In this document: piece after piece, positions 62,169 through 64,000 of the stretch
Position numbering within the stretch: the first letter of the stretch is position 1
How the letters are laid out: the number at the start of each line of letters is the position of its first letter
Assembly: GCF_033880585.1 (NCBI RefSeq)
Contig: NZ_CP137624.1
Coordinates: 1,418,001-1,482,000 of the forward strand
Direction of reading: 5' to 3'
Source: Lysinibacillus louembei
GTDB taxonomy: Bacteria; Bacillota; Bacilli; Bacillales_A; Planococcaceae
DNA length: 64,000 bases
The notes under the pieces: model-generated
What the model was told of the DNA's origin: nothing
Databases searched by the model: none
What the model saw: only the letters and a program-made list of their open reading frames with translations
Made by a program: the position numbers and the translations under genes

Positions 62169-62926
62169 TTCAAGTAAAGGAAATTACGAAATACTTTGGG
62201 AAGAAGCCAGTTGTGCAAGATGTCAGCATCGATATCGCACCACGTAAGATTACATCATTTATCGGTCCTAATGGTGCAGGTAAATCAACCCTTTTATCAA
62301 TGGTAAGCCGTTTAATGAATGCTGATACTGGCGAAGTATTACTTGATAAATCAGATGTACGTCGTTGGAAATCAGAGGAATTTGCAAAGCGTGTATCCAT
62401 TTTAAAGCAGTCTAATTTTATGAATGTTCGCTTAACGATTCGTGAACTAGTAGGCTTTGGCCGTTTTCCATATTCAAAAGGGCATTTAAAGCCTGAGGAT
62501 GAAGTGAAAATTGATGAAGCGATTGAATACATGAATTTAGCTGATATTCAGCATAATTATTTAGATGAATTATCTGGCGGTCAACGCCAACGTGCCTTCA
62601 TCGCAATGGTTATTGCACAGGACACAGAGTACATTTTATTAGACGAACCTTTAAACAATTTGGATATGAAACACTCTGTACAAATAATGAAAATTTTGCG
62701 TAAGCTTGTAGATGAATTAGGGAAAACGGTTATTATTGTTCTACATGATATTAACTTTGCTTCAGTTTACTCAGACTATATCGTCGCATTAAAAGATGGG
62801 CGAGTTGTCAAAAATGGTCCAACACAGGACATTATTAATTCAATTGCATTAAAAGAAATTTATGATATGGACATCCCCGTTCAAGAACAGAATGGTTGTC
62901 GCATTTGCGTATATTTTAATTCATAA
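62165..62926 (+). CDS. yclP: Siderophore transporter ATPase, operon B (YclP-like)
   Basis: This 253-residue ATPase contains Walker A GPNGAGKSTLLSMVSRLM, signature LSGGQRQRAFIAMVIAQD, Walker B YILLDEPLNNLDMK and switch His in IVLHDINFASVYSD. It is very similar to the operon A ATPase over its whole length, a sign of an old duplication. Confidence 0.94.
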   Translation: MIQVKEITKYFGKKPVVQDVSIDIAPRKITSFIGPNGAGKSTLLSMVSRLMNADTGEVLLDKSDVRRWKSEEFAKRVSILKQSNFMNVRLTIRELVGFGRFPYSKGHLKPEDEVKIDEAIEYMNLADIQHNYLDELSGGQRQRAFIAMVIAQDTEYILLDEPLNNLDMKHSVQIMKILRKLVDELGKTVIIVLHDINFASVYSDYIVALKDGRVVKNGPTQDIINSIALKEIYDMDIPVQEQNGCRICVYFNS

Positions 62927-62946
62927 AAATGGAGGAATATTTCAAA

Positions 62947-63963
62947 ATGAAAAACTGGAAATTACTTACTTTGTTAATGGCTATGATGCTGTTAGTATTA
63001 GCAGCTTGTGGTTCAAAGGATAAAGAAGAAGGAACAACTTCAACAGAAGGCGAAGGTCAACAAGAGGAAAATAAAACTGAAGAAGCAGCATATTCAGTAA
63101 CAATCCCAGGTAGCACAATCGAAGGTCGTGATGGTAACACAGTATTTGAAGAAGTAACACTTGATAAAAAACCAGAAAAAGTAGTTGTATTTGACAATGG
63201 TTTCCTTGATACTTTAGATGCTTTAGGTGTAGAAGTAACAGCAGTAGTTCAAGGTTCTATGCCAGCATATTTAAGCAAATTTGAAGACTCTAAATATGAA
63301 AATGCAGGTACTTTATTCGAGCCAGATTATGAAAAATTATCTTCAATTCAACCAGATATCATTTTCATCTCTGGTCGTGCAGCAGCAGCATACGCAGAGC
63401 TTTCTAAAATTGCACCAACTGTTTATGTAGGTGTTGATAACAAAAACTTCTTAGAGTCATTTAAAGCGAATGTTGAATTAGCAGGTAAAATTTTTGACAA
63501 AGAACAAGAAGCAGCAGATGCATTTGCTGCATATCAAGCAAAAGTAGATGAAGTAAAAGCTGCAACAGGTGCTTCTGAAGAAAAAGCATTAGTTGTTTTA
63601 GGTAGCGAAGGTGCGTTATCTGCATATGGTAGCGGTTCACGTTTTGGCGTAGTACATGATGTATTTGGTGCAAAACAAGCTGATGACAAGATCGAAGCTT
63701 CAACACATGGTATGGAAGCATCATTTGAATATGTACTTGATGTAAACCCAGATATTTTATTTGTAGTTGACCGTGATGCAGTTGTAAATGAAAACGGCGA
63801 ATCAGGTACAAAAGGTGCAATCGAAAATGAAATCGTTAGTGGTACTAATGCTGTGAAAAACGGCAAAGTATTCTACTTAAATCCAGAAACTTGGTACTTA
63901 TCAGGTGGCGGTTTACAATCAGAAACTTCAAAAGCTGAAGATGTGTTAAAGGCATATAAATAA
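62947..63963 (+). CDS. yclQ: Siderophore-binding lipoprotein, operon B (YclQ-like)
   Basis: This 338-residue lipoprotein starts at the ATG at 62947 (GGAGG upstream); the ATG at 62929 overlaps that site. Signal peptide ends LLVLAAC, with a Glu/Gln/Lys-rich linker. Binding-fold blocks are TVFEEVTLDKKPEKVVVFDN, GFLDTLDALGVEVTAVVQGS, DYEKLSSIQPDIIFISGRAA and VNPDILFVVDRDAVV, which match YclQ/FatB. It completes the four-gene importer with YclNOP, and its gene lies last, unlike operon A. Confidence 0.93.
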   Translation: MKNWKLLTLLMAMMLLVLAACGSKDKEEGTTSTEGEGQQEENKTEEAAYSVTIPGSTIEGRDGNTVFEEVTLDKKPEKVVVFDNGFLDTLDALGVEVTAVVQGSMPAYLSKFEDSKYENAGTLFEPDYEKLSSIQPDIIFISGRAAAAYAELSKIAPTVYVGVDNKNFLESFKANVELAGKIFDKEQEAADAFAAYQAKVDEVKAATGASEEKALVVLGSEGALSAYGSGSRFGVVHDVFGAKQADDKIEASTHGMEASFEYVLDVNPDILFVVDRDAVVNENGESGTKGAIENEIVSGTNAVKNGKVFYLNPETWYLSGGGLQSETSKAEDVLKAYK

Positions 63964-63964
63964 T

Positions 63965-64000
63965 ATGTTTGTACAAATCAAACGTATCGTAGTCACTGAA
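63965..64000 (+). CDS. Partial ORF at the right edge (possible heme-degrading monooxygenase start)
   Basis: Twelve codons MFVQIKRIVVTE run off the window right after the yclQ stop. The start resembles the first beta strand of IsdG-like / antibiotic-biosynthesis monooxygenases, which would fit an iron-acquisition locus. The ribosome site is weak (AAAGG 13 bases upstream), and twelve residues cannot establish the family. Confidence 0.3.
   Translation, partial: MFVQIKRIVVTE

Noticed and set aside
62929-62946. Upstream ATG at 62929 as the start of the operon B binding protein
   Set aside because: It overlaps the GGAGG site and would place six polar residues ahead of the lipoprotein signal.
63461-63866. 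Minus-strand ORFs over the yclQ gene (110-119 codons)
   Set aside because: Low-complexity His/Leu- or Ser/Thr-rich antisense frames of a clear binding-protein gene.
1-64000. CRISPR arrays, insertion sequences, prophage, tRNA or rRNA genes
   Set aside because: No regularly spaced repeats, transposase or phage structural motifs, or tRNA-like cloverleaf sequences were seen.

Overview
The window looks like chromosome from a low-GC, Gram-positive, spore-former-type Bacillota, most like Lysinibacillus, Solibacillus or a related genus of Bacillaceae/Caryophanaceae. The reasons are strong AGGAGG ribosome-binding sites, lipoprotein signal peptides, a T-box leader, and Bacillus-type families such as YclNOPQ, CzrA/CzcD, YkaA-Pit, MhqD, YfnB/YjjG and a YeeI-type YebC protein. 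Identification rests on reading translations and motifs; no database search was run. There are no rRNA or tRNA genes, insertion sequences or CRISPR arrays.

Layout. 1-1143: the N-terminal part of a siderophore-binding lipoprotein (minus strand) with a Fur box and a second palindrome in its promoter. 1.2-5.8 kb: a DUF2268 metalloprotease and a small lipoprotein, then a T-box-controlled short methionyl-tRNA synthetase and an RsgA-like GTPase preceded by what looks like a leader-peptide attenuator. 6.1-11.9 kb: a family 5 solute-binding lipoprotein, a DNA-repair trio (deoxyinosine glycosylase, DinB-like, Ogt), a TauE/SafE exporter and a HAD nucleotidase. 12.2-16.8 kb: an ABC-2 exporter with a LytTR regulator fused to a decayed ABC ATPase domain, then a FusB-type EF-G-binding protein and an MFS transporter. 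16.8-23.7 kb: a PadR/HAAS pair, a NERD protein, an RlmA-type methyltransferase, an SDR protein, PlsC, a low-molecular-weight phosphatase, a YpfJ-type peptidase and a YebC-family protein.

23.8-32.5 kb: two chemoreceptor genes that flank a compact class III lanthipeptide cluster: a 40-residue precursor (25980-26102, too short for ordinary gene calling), a three-domain LanKC synthetase and an ABC exporter. A perfect 21-bp stem-loop lies between precursor and synthetase. This is the most notable system in the window.

32.6-54.8 kb is mostly housekeeping and transport: an M3 oligopeptidase, an AI-2E-type transporter, an MhqD-like esterase, an MMPL transporter, YkaA-Pit phosphate uptake, PutP, HflX, a MATE pump with divergent MerR regulator (plus an unlisted 45-codon ORF), a POT peptide transporter, a GNAT protein, an M20 hydrolase with a YfcC-type carrier, and the CzrA/CzcD metal-efflux unit with a 34-bp operator.

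54.9-64 kb is an iron-uptake island. It has an orphan OmpR-type response regulator, then two tandem, complete FatB/YclQ-type siderophore ABC transporter operons with opposite placement of the binding-protein gene. Each is preceded by a Fur box. The response regulator promoter and the first siderophore promoter share an 11-bp-period direct repeat, which suggests the regulator controls that operon.
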